From assembly GCA_905339215.1 (NCBI GenBank), contig CAJPFN010000014.1, forward strand, positions 248,001 through 312,000: a DNA stretch of 64,000 nucleotides. The letters are read 5' to 3'. Position numbers and translations under genes: made by a program. The DNA is from Rhizobiaceae bacterium (lineage in GTDB: Bacteria; Pseudomonadota; Alphaproteobacteria; Rhizobiales; Rhizobiaceae). The first letter of the stretch is position 1. The number at the start of each line of letters is the position of its first letter. Shown piece after piece: positions 43,030 to 50,801 of the stretch. A model generated the notes under the pieces. It was not told the DNA's origin and searched no databases. It saw only the letters and a program-made list of their open reading frames with translations.

Positions 43030-43055
43030 TGAACCTTTCCGGACCATGAGGCGAC
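43030..43055 (+). promoter_or_regulatory. ECF-type promoter motif TGAACC-N16-CGAC, copy 1 (autoregulatory)
   Basis: TGAACC (43030-43035), 16 bases, CGAC (43052-43055), 28 bases before the sigma-factor ATG. Position and match to two other copies suggest that the sigma factor transcribes its own gene, the usual ECF pattern. Confidence 0.65.
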
Positions 43056-43082
43056 CAAGAACCGTGAGCCAGGCGAAGGACC

Positions 43083-43655
43083 ATGAGCGCGGGCGCTGAA
43101 TCCGGATCGGATCGCGAACTCGTCGCCCGGGTCGCGCGCGGTGACCGCGCCGCCGTGAGGCTCCTGTTCATGCGCCACCACGCGCGGATCTACCGTTTCG
43201 TGGTGCGCCAGACCGGATCGGAGACCATGGCCGAAGAAATCGCGAACGAGGTCTTTCTCGAAGCCTGGCGGCAAGCCGCCCGCTTCGAGGGCCGCTCGGA
43301 AGTGTCGACATGGCTGCTCGGCATCGCCCGATACAAAGGGCTGTCGGCGCGCCGGCGCCGCCGCGAGGACGGCATCGACGACGACGCCGCGGCGATGATC
43401 GCCGACGATGCCGATTCGCCCGAGGTCACGGCGATGAAGGAGGATAAGGGTGCGGCCCTGCGCCGCTGCGTCGACGCTCTGGCCGAGGAGCATCGCGTCG
43501 TCGTCGACCTCGCCTACTATCATGGGCGTGCCGTCTCCGAGATCGCCGAGATCCTCTCGATCCCCGAGGCGACGGTGAAGACGCGCATGTTCTACGCGCG
43601 CAAGAAGCTCGGCGAGGCGCTGAAGGCTACCGGCCACGACAGGGGCTGGCCATGA
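43083..43655 (+). CDS. ECF-type RNA polymerase sigma factor
   Basis: A 190-residue group-4 sigma-70 factor. Region 2 (about residues 24-90) includes HARIYRFVVRQTGSETMAEE and EVFLEAWRQAARFEGRSEVS-TWLLGIAR. Region 4 (about 125-180) includes ALAEEHRVVVDLAYYHGRA and VSEIAEILSIPEATVKTRMF. AAGGA precedes the ATG. Its stop overlaps the anti-sigma start (ATGA), the classic sigma/anti-sigma arrangement. The repeated TGAACC-N16-CGAC motif around it is the probable target sequence (inference). Confidence 0.95.
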   Translation: MSAGAESGSDRELVARVARGDRAAVRLLFMRHHARIYRFVVRQTGSETMAEEIANEVFLEAWRQAARFEGRSEVSTWLLGIARYKGLSARRRRREDGIDDDAAAMIADDADSPEVTAMKEDKGAALRRCVDALAEEHRVVVDLAYYHGRAVSEIAEILSIPEATVKTRMFYARKKLGEALKATGHDRGWP

Positions 43656-44320
43656 GCGGGGAGAAGAAGACGATGCGCGGCCGCGACGAACTCGAGGCGC
43701 TGCTGCCCTTCTACCTGAACGGCACGCTGTCGGGCGAGGATCTCGAAGCCGTCGAGGACTGGCTCGCCGCCGACGTCGAGGCGATGGCGGCGCTTGCCGA
43801 GGCCGAGATGGAGGCGGCAGAGACGGCGGCCGCCAACGAGGCGATCCGCCCGCCGGCCGACGCGCTCGCCCGCTTCAACCGGGCGCTGGAGCGCGAGGCT
43901 GGACCGGCGCGCGCCGCTTCCGGCAATCCGTTCGCCGCGCTCTGGCAGCGGCTCGCCGGCCTGCCGGTCGGCCTCGCCTGGGCGACGGCGGCGCTAGCGA
44001 TCGCACTGGTCCTCTACCAGGCCGTCTATGGCGGCTTCGGCGAGCGCGGCGGCTACGAGATCGCCGGGACCGAACAGGACGAGGCGAAGCGCCCCTTTGC
44101 GCTGGTCGTCTTCAAGGCCGACGCGCGCATGGCCGACATCGGCGCGTTCCTTGCCGCCAACGGTGCTGCGATCGTCGGCGGCCCGACGGCGACCGGCGTC
44201 TTCCGCATCGCCATACCCGGCGACACCGGAGCGGAGTACGATCGCGTCGTCGCGCTCGTCGCCGCGCAGCCCTTCGTCGAGACCGTGACGCCGGGACGGA
44301 GGCCCGCCGATGCGAACTAG
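43652..44320 (+). CDS. Membrane anti-sigma factor with prodomain-like periplasmic domain
   Basis: A 222-residue protein. The N-terminal region (LEALLPFYLNGTLSGEDLEA, about residues 13-32) resembles anti-sigma domains but lacks the zinc HxxxCxxC motif. One membrane segment follows at about 103-128 (VGLAWATAALAIALVLYQAV). The C-terminal 70 residues are periplasmic (FALVVFKADARMADIGAFLA, GVFRIAIPGD, VETVTPG) and follow the beta-alpha-beta pattern of subtilisin prodomain/inhibitor-I9-like folds, similar to residues 149-225 of the protease encoded next. ATGA overlap with the sigma gene and an 11-base overlap with the protease gene tie the three together. Confidence 0.88.
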   Translation: MSGEKKTMRGRDELEALLPFYLNGTLSGEDLEAVEDWLAADVEAMAALAEAEMEAAETAAANEAIRPPADALARFNRALEREAGPARAASGNPFAALWQRLAGLPVGLAWATAALAIALVLYQAVYGGFGERGGYEIAGTEQDEAKRPFALVVFKADARMADIGAFLAANGAAIVGGPTATGVFRIAIPGDTGAEYDRVVALVAAQPFVETVTPGRRPADAN

Positions 44321-45794
44321 GGGAATGGCGATGCGGATGCGCAAGGCCGCCCTGCTTGCGGCGGCGGCGACAATTGCAGTCGTGTCGATCGGCCTGCCCG
44401 CCGCGCCGGCCCTGGCGCAGGCGAAGCCGCAGGCAACCGCGGCGCCGTTGCCGAACGGGATCTGTCCCGACGGATCGGCGCCGCGCCCCGGTGCCGAACC
44501 GTGTCCGCCGGCCGCGGAAGGGCAGGGCGGAGCCGACGCGTATGGCGGCGCGGTCTACCTGCCCGACCTGCTGATCGACCTCTTCCCCTTCACGCCCGTA
44601 CCGCCCGCCGCGCCTCCCGCCACCGCCGGTGGCGACCCGAACGGCGGTTCGGGCGGCGGACAGGACGCCGGACCGGGAGGCGCGGGGGGAGGGGCGCCGT
44701 CGCCCTTCGCCGGCCTGCCGCCGGTCTTGCCGCCACGGGCGATTGCCGGCGCGTTCGTGCCCGACGAGGTGCTCGTCACCGTCGACGGCGGCGCCGCCGA
44801 GGTGGGCGCCATCGCGGCCGATTTCGGCCTCGAGATCCGCTCTCAGCGCGTCTCCGCCCTGCTCGGCGCGACGGTGGTTCGCTTCGGCATCCCCGACGGA
44901 CGCGCGGTCGCGACCGTGCTGGCGCAGCTCGAGACCGACGGCCGCACCCGCCGGCGCGCGCCCAACCACGTCTACACCCTGCAACAGGCGGCGGGCATCG
45001 CCAACTACGCCTTCGAGCGCATCGCCCTCGATCCGCGCTTCGCCGACGGGGCCGGGGTCGCCGTCGCCGTGATCGACACGGCGCTGGACGCGGACCACCC
45101 GGCGCTTGCCGGTGCCGTTGCGGAGAGCCACGACTTCATGCCCGGCGTCGCGGTGAACGACCGCGATCACGCCACCTCGGTTGCCGGCCTGATCGCCGGG
45201 GCCGGACCGTTCCGCGGCGTCGCGCCCGGGGCGCGAATCTTCCATGCCCGCGCCTTCGAAGGCGGCCGTTCGACCATGGACATCATCATCGAGGCGGTGG
45301 ACTGGGCGGCGGAGCAGGACGTGCGCATCGTCAACATGAGCTTCGTCGGTCCGAAGAACGAGATGCTGGAGCTCGCCTGCCGGGCCGCGCGGGCACGCGA
45401 CATGGTGCTGGTCGCCGCAGCCGGCAACAACGGCCCCGGCGCGCCGTGGGGCTATCCGGCCGCCTATGACGGAGTGATCGCGGTCACTGCGACCGACGCA
45501 AACGACCGGCTGATGCCGCAGGCGAACCGCGGCGCATATGTCTTCGTCGCCGCGCCGGGCGTCGACATGGTCGCGCCGGTCGGCGGCGGTACCGACCTCG
45601 TCACGGGCACGTCGTTCGCCGCCGCGATCGTTAGTGGCGCCATCGCCAACCTGGTCAACGTCAAGCCCGGCGTTTCAGCGGAATGGATCGAGGCCAATCT
45701 TGCCGCGACGGCCGGCGACCTCGGCAAGAAGGGTCGCGACAGCGATTTTGGCTACGGGCTGCTCGACTACCGGGGCCTCGCCGACGCGAAATAG
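44310..45794 (+). CDS. Secreted subtilisin-family (S8) serine peptidase
   Basis: About 494 residues. A signal peptide (cleavage near ALA-QA) is followed by a Cys pair in NGICPDGSAPRPGAEPCPP, a Pro/Gly-rich linker (about 95-145), a prodomain-like region (about 149-225) and the S8 catalytic domain. The triad is Asp256 (VAVIDTALDADHP), His287 (DRDHATSVAGLIAG) and Ser435 (GTSFAAAIVSG), with oxyanion Asn in AAGNNGPG. ATG 44310 has GGAGG 7 bases upstream; ATG 44331 after AGGGG is an alternative. There is no membrane anchor. Encoded in one operon with the sigma and anti-sigma, it may cleave the anti-sigma or mature the Cys-rich surface proteins (inference). Confidence 0.93.
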   Translation: MRTRGMAMRMRKAALLAAAATIAVVSIGLPAAPALAQAKPQATAAPLPNGICPDGSAPRPGAEPCPPAAEGQGGADAYGGAVYLPDLLIDLFPFTPVPPAAPPATAGGDPNGGSGGGQDAGPGGAGGGAPSPFAGLPPVLPPRAIAGAFVPDEVLVTVDGGAAEVGAIAADFGLEIRSQRVSALLGATVVRFGIPDGRAVATVLAQLETDGRTRRRAPNHVYTLQQAAGIANYAFERIALDPRFADGAGVAVAVIDTALDADHPALAGAVAESHDFMPGVAVNDRDHATSVAGLIAGAGPFRGVAPGARIFHARAFEGGRSTMDIIIEAVDWAAEQDVRIVNMSFVGPKNEMLELACRAARARDMVLVAAAGNNGPGAPWGYPAAYDGVIAVTATDANDRLMPQANRGAYVFVAAPGVDMVAPVGGGTDLVTGTSFAAAIVSGAIANLVNVKPGVSAEWIEANLAATAGDLGKKGRDSDFGYGLLDYRGLADAK

Positions 45795-46185
45795 CGGCAC
45801 TTCCGCTACGCTCCTCGCGTCCCGGCGCGCCGGGGTGATGCATTCGGGCGGCGGAATGGCTTTCGGATTCGCCTGCCGCAGCCGCGATCATGCCGAGCAC
45901 CGCGGCGAGCATGCGCAGGCGCAGCGCCAGCAATTCGGCATCGGCCACGCTGCCGCGAACGGCGAACGGTTCGGCGAAACCGTACGAGCCCAACGGCGGC
46001 CAGCCGGACGGGACCGTCCGGGCGATGAAAGCCCGGGCCACGCCCTCGGCCCGCCATAGGACGGCAAGAACGACAAACCTCACGGGCAAGGAACGGCCGG
46101 CGGCGCGTTCGGCCAGCAACGCCAGGGCAAGAAGCGTCTCGGCAATGCGCGTCAACATCCTCCCGTCCCGCAATGCAACCTCCAT
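45661..46185 (-). CDS. Hypothetical protein, hydrophobic N-terminal half
   Basis: About 174 residues from the ATG at 46185; MLTRIAETLLALALLAERAA a few residues later is an alternative. The first 110 residues contain two amphipathic or hydrophobic stretches (LPVRFVVLAVLWRAEGVARA, LRMLAAVLGMIAAAAG) and look like real protein. The Arg/Ser-rich end does not, and overlaps the 3' end of the protease gene by 134 bases on the other strand. A frameshift or late stop may have extended it. I do not recognise a family. It has no obvious link to the neighbours. Confidence 0.4.
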   Translation of the reverse strand: MEVALRDGRMLTRIAETLLALALLAERAAGRSLPVRFVVLAVLWRAEGVARAFIARTVPSGWPPLGSYGFAEPFAVRGSVADAELLALRLRMLAAVLGMIAAAAGESESHSAARMHHPGAPGREERSGSAAISRRRGPGSRAARSQNRCRDPSCRGRRPSRQDWPRSIPLKRRA

Positions 46186-46329
46186 CTCCGGGCCCCGATT
46201 GGCCACGCGTATAGTACGGCGGGCTTGTCGGAAGGGGGATAAAATCAGGGCTGGAGCGGGGCACAAATCGCGGAAACCGTTGATTTCGTTGAAGCGGCGC
46301 CGGCGATCTGCTTCCCGAATTCACGACAT

Positions 46330-46601
46330 TAGAGCGTTTCCTGCCAAATCTGAATCGCTCTGCCGGAGGGCATTTGGCACAAGGCCGAGGGTTTCGGAGA
46401 CGGTCGATGTGGTGCATCGGCCGAGCCGGAACCCGAAGGATTTAGGCCAAATGCACTCGGCCCGAAGGGTTTCCTGCTGGCGGGCGCCCGCGGCGTAGGA
46501 CGGACTTGGCCGTACTTCCGGTACGACCCGCGCCGTCCTCCTGGCGGATCGCCTCGCCATCGGAGAAACAGAGCGAACCAGATTTGGCAGGAAACGCTCT
46601 A
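46330..46601. mobile_element. MITE-like element with 23-bp terminal inverted repeats
   Basis: 272 bp bounded by perfect 23-base inverted repeats: left arm 46330-46352 beginning TAGAGCGTTTCCTGCC, right arm 46579-46601 ending GGCAGGAAACGCTCTA. No transposase-sized frame lies inside. I see no clear target-site duplication. The sequence type (AGAGCGTTTCC ends) resembles short dispersed intergenic repeats of Rhizobiales, from memory. Mobility is inferred from structure only. Confidence 0.6.
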
Positions 46602-46719
46602 GAACGCGCGGCCGGTTCGGCTGCCCGTGCCGGCGCCGTCCCGCGACCCACCAGATCCTTCCGCAGTGCCGCATCCACCTTTCGGGTTGACATCCATCCG
46701 ACGCTCGCCTACGGATTTA

Positions 46720-46746
46720 CTACATTCTAGATTCTATAGAATGTAG
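46720..46746. promoter_or_regulatory. Palindromic operator candidate upstream of sugar-importer operon
   Basis: CTACATTCTA and TAGAATGTAG: perfect 10-bp arms with a 7-base spacer. Inside it, ATTCTATAGAAT (46731-46742) is a second perfect palindrome. It lies 71 bases before the binding-protein ATG. The operon encodes a GntR/FCD regulator (50030), the likely ligand-responsive binder. Confidence 0.6.
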
Positions 46747-46816
46747 GGCAGGAGCTGACGTGACGCCCAACGCGGAGGGGTTTCCGCCGGCGGTAGCGGC
46801 ACGCAAGGGAGGATCG

Positions 46817-48178
46817 ATGGTTCGATTTCACAGAGCAGCAAGTTCGGTTTCGCGCCGCGCCGTGATGGCCGGAGCAGCGTCGGCGGTCGCCATCGCGGCC
46901 CTGACCGGCACGACGGCATGGGCGCAGGACGCGGGCCTCGGCACGCCCGAGGCACCGGTCGAGGTGCGCATGATCGCCAATGAGGCGTTCGCCAACCAGT
47001 GGCAGACGCTGATGGTGCCGGAGTTCAACAAGCACTATCCCAACATCAAGGTCACCATCGACGGCGTGCCCTATGTCGAACTGCTCGCCAAGAGTATGCT
47101 CGACGCGACGGGCCCGAGCCCGAACTACGACATCATCATCGCCGACGACCCGTGGGTGCCGCAGCTGGCCGAAGTCGGCGCGCTGATAGACCTGAAGAGC
47201 GCCGAGATGGCCGGCTGGACCGCCGCCGACTACGACTGGGCCGACTTCAACGCCGCGCCGCTGGCCGCCGGCGAGTGGAAGGGCGTGCAGTACGGCGTAC
47301 CACTGCGCTCCAACATGCTGATGATGTTCGTCAACAAGGCGCTCTACGAGAAGGCGGGCGTGCCGCTGCCGACGCCGAAGATCACCTGGCAGGAATATCT
47401 CGAGCAGGCGCCGAAGCTGGTCCAGGATACCGACGGCGACGGCAAGGTCGACGCCTGGGCGGTCGATACCTACTTCGTCCGCGAGCCGCTGACGCCGACC
47501 ATCTGGCAGACGATCATGAATTCGAACGGCGGCCGCCTGCTCGACGACAACGGCAAGCCGGCTTTCAGCAACGAGATCGGTGTCGCCGCGCTGGAGACGC
47601 ACAGGAAGCTGCTCGAGTTCGCGCCGACCGGTGCGGTCAGTCACGGCTTCTCGGAATCGCTGCAGGCGTTCCGCCAGGGCCTCGTGGCGACGATGTTCCA
47701 GTGGGGCAGCGTCTTCAAGGGCTCGGCGATCGACCCGAAGACGACGACGCTGAAGCCCGAACAGGTCGGCATCCAGGTCATGCCGGTCGGCTCGACCGGC
47801 CCCGGCGCCCACCGCGGCATCTGGAACGGCACCGTCTCGGCCAAGAGCGAGAAGAAGCAGGCCGCCTGGGCGGTGATCCAGTGGCTCTCCTCCAAGCAGG
47901 GCGAGGCCTGGCATTCGGCCACTCTCGGCGTGTTCCCGGCGCGCAAGTCGACGCTTGCGTCCACCCCGGCCGAGCCATGGCTGGTGCCGGTGTTCGACGC
48001 GCTCCAGCAGGCCTACAATGCCGCCGAGAAGGGCCAGATGTGGCGCATCCGCCATCCGCGCTCCGATGCGGCGCAGCAGATCCTTGCCGACGAGGTGGCG
48101 CGCGCCATGGCGGGCCAGATCAGCGCGGCCGAGGCCTTGCAGGTCGCTGCCGAAAAGATCGAGAAGGTGCTCAACTGA
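46817..48178 (+). CDS. Sugar-type ABC extracellular solute-binding protein, Tat-like signal
   Basis: A 453-residue family-1 (maltose-type) binding protein. The N-terminus has SRRAVMAGAASAVAIAALTG, a Tat-like signal with cleavage near AWA-QD. The body carries VEVRMIANEAFANQWQTLMV, YDIIIADDPWVPQLAEVGAL and GIWNGTVSAKSEKKQAAWAV. GGGAGGATCG precedes the ATG at 46817; the frame extends upstream to 46760 without protein character. First gene of a + strand operon with two permeases, GntR, ATPase, a dehydratase and an oxidoreductase. Confidence 0.93.
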   Translation: MVRFHRAASSVSRRAVMAGAASAVAIAALTGTTAWAQDAGLGTPEAPVEVRMIANEAFANQWQTLMVPEFNKHYPNIKVTIDGVPYVELLAKSMLDATGPSPNYDIIIADDPWVPQLAEVGALIDLKSAEMAGWTAADYDWADFNAAPLAAGEWKGVQYGVPLRSNMLMMFVNKALYEKAGVPLPTPKITWQEYLEQAPKLVQDTDGDGKVDAWAVDTYFVREPLTPTIWQTIMNSNGGRLLDDNGKPAFSNEIGVAALETHRKLLEFAPTGAVSHGFSESLQAFRQGLVATMFQWGSVFKGSAIDPKTTTLKPEQVGIQVMPVGSTGPGAHRGIWNGTVSAKSEKKQAAWAVIQWLSSKQGEAWHSATLGVFPARKSTLASTPAEPWLVPVFDALQQAYNAAEKGQMWRIRHPRSDAAQQILADEVARAMAGQISAAEALQVAAEKIEKVLN

Positions 48179-48202
48179 CCTGACGATCCCGGGAGCATCG
48201 CG

Positions 48203-49129
48203 ATGAGCACGATGACGGCCGAAGGGGCGCGCACTGCCCGCCCCCGCGCCTCGGCGAAACTGGCGGACGCCGTATCGCGCTGGGCCTTCATGGCGCCGGC
48301 GGCCATCATCCTCGTCGCGATGCTCGCCTACCCGATCTTCTATACGATCGAGATCAGCTTCGCCCGCTTCGACCTGATGACCTTCAGCGCCGTCGAGTGG
48401 GTCGGCTGGGACAACTACCGGCACGTGCTCGACGACTACCGATTCTGGTCGTCGATGAAGGTGACACTGGTCTATCTCGCCTTCGCCCTGCCGTTGCAGG
48501 TCGTGCTCGGTTTCGGCATTGCCTTCCTCATCAATGCCGATTGGCGCGGACGCGGCACCGTCCGCGCCCTCTTCATCATCCCGATGGTGGTCGCCCCGGT
48601 CGTGGCCGGCGGCATCTGGCGCATGATCCTCGATCCCCTGTGGGGCATCGTGAACTGGCTGATCGGCCTTTTCGGCTTCGCCCCGCTCGACTGGTTCGGC
48701 GATCCCAACCTCGCCATGGCAGCGATCGTCATCATCGACACGTGGCGGTGGACGCCGTTCGTCGTGCTCATCGCCACGGCCGCCCTGCTCGCCCTGCCGC
48801 GCGACATCTTCGAGGCCGCCGAGGTCGACGGCGCCAACTGGTGGTCGATGCTGTGGTCGATCACGCTGCCGCTGCTCGTGCCGATCATCGCGGCGACCTT
48901 CGTCGTGCGCTGGCTGGGGGCGGTGAAGATGTTCGACATCGCGCTGGCCGCCACCTATGGAGGCCCCGGCGGCGCCACCAACGTCATCAACCTGTTCATC
49001 TACGAGGAAGCGTTCCGCTCCCTGCATTTCGCCGAATCTGCGGCGATGGCGGTGATCGTGCTCGTCCTCACCATGGTGCTGACGGGCATCTTCCTGGTCG
49101 GCTCGCGCGCCCTGGAGCAGCGCAATTGA
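48203..49129 (+). CDS. Sugar-type ABC permease (MalF/UgpA-like)
   Basis: A 308-residue permease with about six membrane segments, first WAFMAPAAIILVAMLAYPIF. The coupling motif is DIFEAAEVDGANWWSMLWSI. GGGAG precedes the ATG. The TGA overlaps a TTG start of the second permease. Confidence 0.93.
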   Translation: MSTMTAEGARTARPRASAKLADAVSRWAFMAPAAIILVAMLAYPIFYTIEISFARFDLMTFSAVEWVGWDNYRHVLDDYRFWSSMKVTLVYLAFALPLQVVLGFGIAFLINADWRGRGTVRALFIIPMVVAPVVAGGIWRMILDPLWGIVNWLIGLFGFAPLDWFGDPNLAMAAIVIIDTWRWTPFVVLIATAALLALPRDIFEAAEVDGANWWSMLWSITLPLLVPIIAATFVVRWLGAVKMFDIALAATYGGPGGATNVINLFIYEEAFRSLHFAESAAMAVIVLVLTMVLTGIFLVGSRALEQRN

Positions 49130-49983
49130 CCGCCGCCGCGCTTCCTTCGCCTCGCCGCCGGTCGCGGCTCGGCCACCGAGTGCGCATCGCCGCGGGCCTC
49201 GCCGCCTGCGTCGTCTTCCTGTTCCCCGTGTTCTGGATGGTGCTGTCCTCGTTCAAGGACCAGCGCGACATCTTCACGATGCCGCCGACGCTGTTCTTCA
49301 CGCCGACCCTTGAGACCTACATCAGCTACATGCAGCGCGCCGACATCAGCCGGCGCCTGATCAACACGATCATCGTCGCCGCCGGCTCGGGCGCGCTGTC
49401 GATCGCCGCCGGCGCCATGGCCGGCTATGCGCTCGCCCGCATCAGGCTACGCGGCGCCGGCACGATCGGCGTGCTCATCCTTCTCTCGCGCGGCGTGCCG
49501 CCGATCGCGCTCGCCGTGCCGATGTTCCTGGTCGCCCGCTCGCTCGGCGTGACCGACAAGCACATTACGCTGATCCTCGCCTACTGCACCTTCCTCATCC
49601 CTTATGTGATGTGGCTGATGCGCGGCTTCTTCCTCGCGCTGCCGCGCGAGCTCGAGGAATCGGCGATGATCGACGGCTGTAGCCGCTTCGGCGCCTTCTT
49701 CAAGATCATCGTGCCGATCTCGATGCCGGGCCTGCTGTCGACGCTGATCTTCAGCATGATCCTCGCCTGGGAGGAACTGCTCTTCGCGCTGGTGCTGACC
49801 AACCGGCATGCCTCGACCATCCCCGTCTCCATCGCGGGCATCGCCGGCGACACGGTGAACGGCGCGAACTGGGGAGCATTGACGGCAGTCGGCACGATCA
49901 CGGTAATCCCTGTGGTGGTCTTCGCCCTGCTGGTCCAGAAATGGCTCATCCAGGGCCTGGCCGACGGCGCGACGAAGGGATGA
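49126..49983 (+). CDS. Sugar-type ABC permease (MalG/UgpE-like)
   Basis: About 285 residues, six membrane segments, with VFLFPVFWMVLSSFKDQRDI near the N-terminus and the coupling motif ELEESAMIDGCSRFGAFFKI. The best start is a TTG at 49126, which overlaps the previous stop (TTGA) and gives the normal N-terminal length; an internal GTG (49180) is less likely. Pairs with the permease before it. Confidence 0.9.
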   Translation: MTAAALPSPRRRSRLGHRVRIAAGLAACVVFLFPVFWMVLSSFKDQRDIFTMPPTLFFTPTLETYISYMQRADISRRLINTIIVAAGSGALSIAAGAMAGYALARIRLRGAGTIGVLILLSRGVPPIALAVPMFLVARSLGVTDKHITLILAYCTFLIPYVMWLMRGFFLALPRELEESAMIDGCSRFGAFFKIIVPISMPGLLSTLIFSMILAWEELLFALVLTNRHASTIPVSIAGIAGDTVNGANWGALTAVGTITVIPVVVFALLVQKWLIQGLADGATKG

Positions 49984-49988
49984 GGACA

Positions 49989-50030
49989 ATGGCTGACCAG
50001 AGACACAAGCAGCAGAGGCGGGCCGTGTGA
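49989..50030 (+). CDS. Possible 13-codon leader ORF before the GntR gene
   Basis: ATG at 49989 after GAGGA reads MADQRHKQQRRAV and stops at 50028-50030, sharing one base with the GntR ATG (TGATG). It could couple GntR translation to upstream ribosomes. It may be chance; the only support is the ribosome site and the overlap. Confidence 0.25.
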   Translation: MADQRHKQQRRAV

Positions 50031-50710
50031 TGTCGGAGCCACCCATTTACCTGTCCAAGGCCGACCTGGCCCGGCGGCATATCGAGGGGCTGATCCTGTC
50101 GCGCAAGGTCAAGCCGGGCGACCGCATCACGACGCGCGAGGTCTCCGAGGCGCTGGGCATCAGCGAGACGCCGATCCGCGAGGCGATCCGCAGCCTGGCA
50201 TCGGAAGGCTGGCTCGAGGTGCAGACCCATGTCGGCGCGGTCGTCGCCAGTGCCGGCAGCGAACAGCTGCGCGAGATCTACGCGCTGCGCGGCCTGATCG
50301 GCGAGTTGGCGCTCGAGCTCGGCGCGGCGAGCTACGACCCGGAGCGGTACGCCGAGATCGACGCCAACCTGGAGGAATCGACCGCGGCCGTCGCCGCCCA
50401 GGACGTGCGCCGCTACACGCGGCTGAACCATGAGTTCCACATCCTGCTCTACGACACGCCGCATTCGCAGTGGTGCCTCAGGCTCCTCGTCAACCTCAGC
50501 GCGATGACCGCGGCGCATTTCGGCTTCGCCCTGAAGCCGCAGCGCATGGCGGAGTCGCTGCGCGAGCACAAGGCGATCCGCGACGCGCTGGTGGCCGGCC
50601 GGATCGCCGAGGCGGCTGCGCTGGTCAAGGCCCACGAGCAGGCGGGCTACGTGGCGCTGGCGAAGGAACTCGAAGCCGGCAGCCCGGCGCTGGCCGAAAG
50701 CACGGCCTGA
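50030..50710 (+). CDS. GntR-family regulator, FCD type
   Basis: A 226-residue regulator. The winged helix (KADLARRHIEGLILSRKVKP, TTREVSEALGISETPIREAI, EGWLEVQTHVGAVVA) occupies residues 8-75. The FCD effector domain follows, with the metal-binding pattern suggested by NHEFHILLYD and late His in KAHEQAGYV. ATG 50030 directly follows a GTG that is also in frame. Encoded inside the sugar-importer operon, it probably represses it through the palindrome at 46720-46746; the ligand would be the sugar acid handled by the downstream enzymes (inference). Confidence 0.92.
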   Translation: MSEPPIYLSKADLARRHIEGLILSRKVKPGDRITTREVSEALGISETPIREAIRSLASEGWLEVQTHVGAVVASAGSEQLREIYALRGLIGELALELGAASYDPERYAEIDANLEESTAAVAAQDVRRYTRLNHEFHILLYDTPHSQWCLRLLVNLSAMTAAHFGFALKPQRMAESLREHKAIRDALVAGRIAEAAALVKAHEQAGYVALAKELEAGSPALAESTA

Positions 50711-50801
50711 GCGAACGGAACCGGCCCCGGCGAGAAGGCGGCCGGCCAGGGAGACGACCGGCGCGGCCGGCAGAACGCGACCGAGGGAGTGACGGCAGAG
50801 G

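Larger units (their letters stand above)
42616..43082. promoter_or_regulatory. Divergent regulatory region between secreted operon and ECF sigma gene
   Basis: 467 bases without a convincing gene. It holds two divergent TGAACC-N16-CGAC motifs (42916-42941 on -, 43030-43055 on +), which include a perfect 10-bp inverted repeat, GAAAGGTTCA (42932-42941) and TGAACCTTTC (43030-43039). A sigma-70-like promoter faces the secreted operon (42734-42762). An ATG at 42867 with AGGAG could start a longer form of the - strand protein. Confidence 0.6.
46186..46816. other. 631-base region between hypothetical gene and sugar-importer operon
   Basis: No convincing gene. It holds the inverted-repeat-bounded element at 46330-46601, a TTGACA hexamer at 46687-46692 that could be a -35 element (the matching -10, TACGGA at 46710, is weak), the palindromic operator candidate at 46720-46746 and the GGGAGGA ribosome site of the binding-protein gene. 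Confidence 0.6.

Noticed and set aside
45821-45834. CCCGGCGCGCCGGG palindrome after the protease gene
   Set aside because: Perfect, but short, without T-run, and inside the putative - strand hypothetical gene; too weak to call a terminator.
46687-46715. TTGACA followed 17 bases later by TACGGA as a sigma-70 promoter
   Set aside because: The -35 is perfect, but the -10 matches only 2 of 6; mentioned in the region entry but not called as a promoter.
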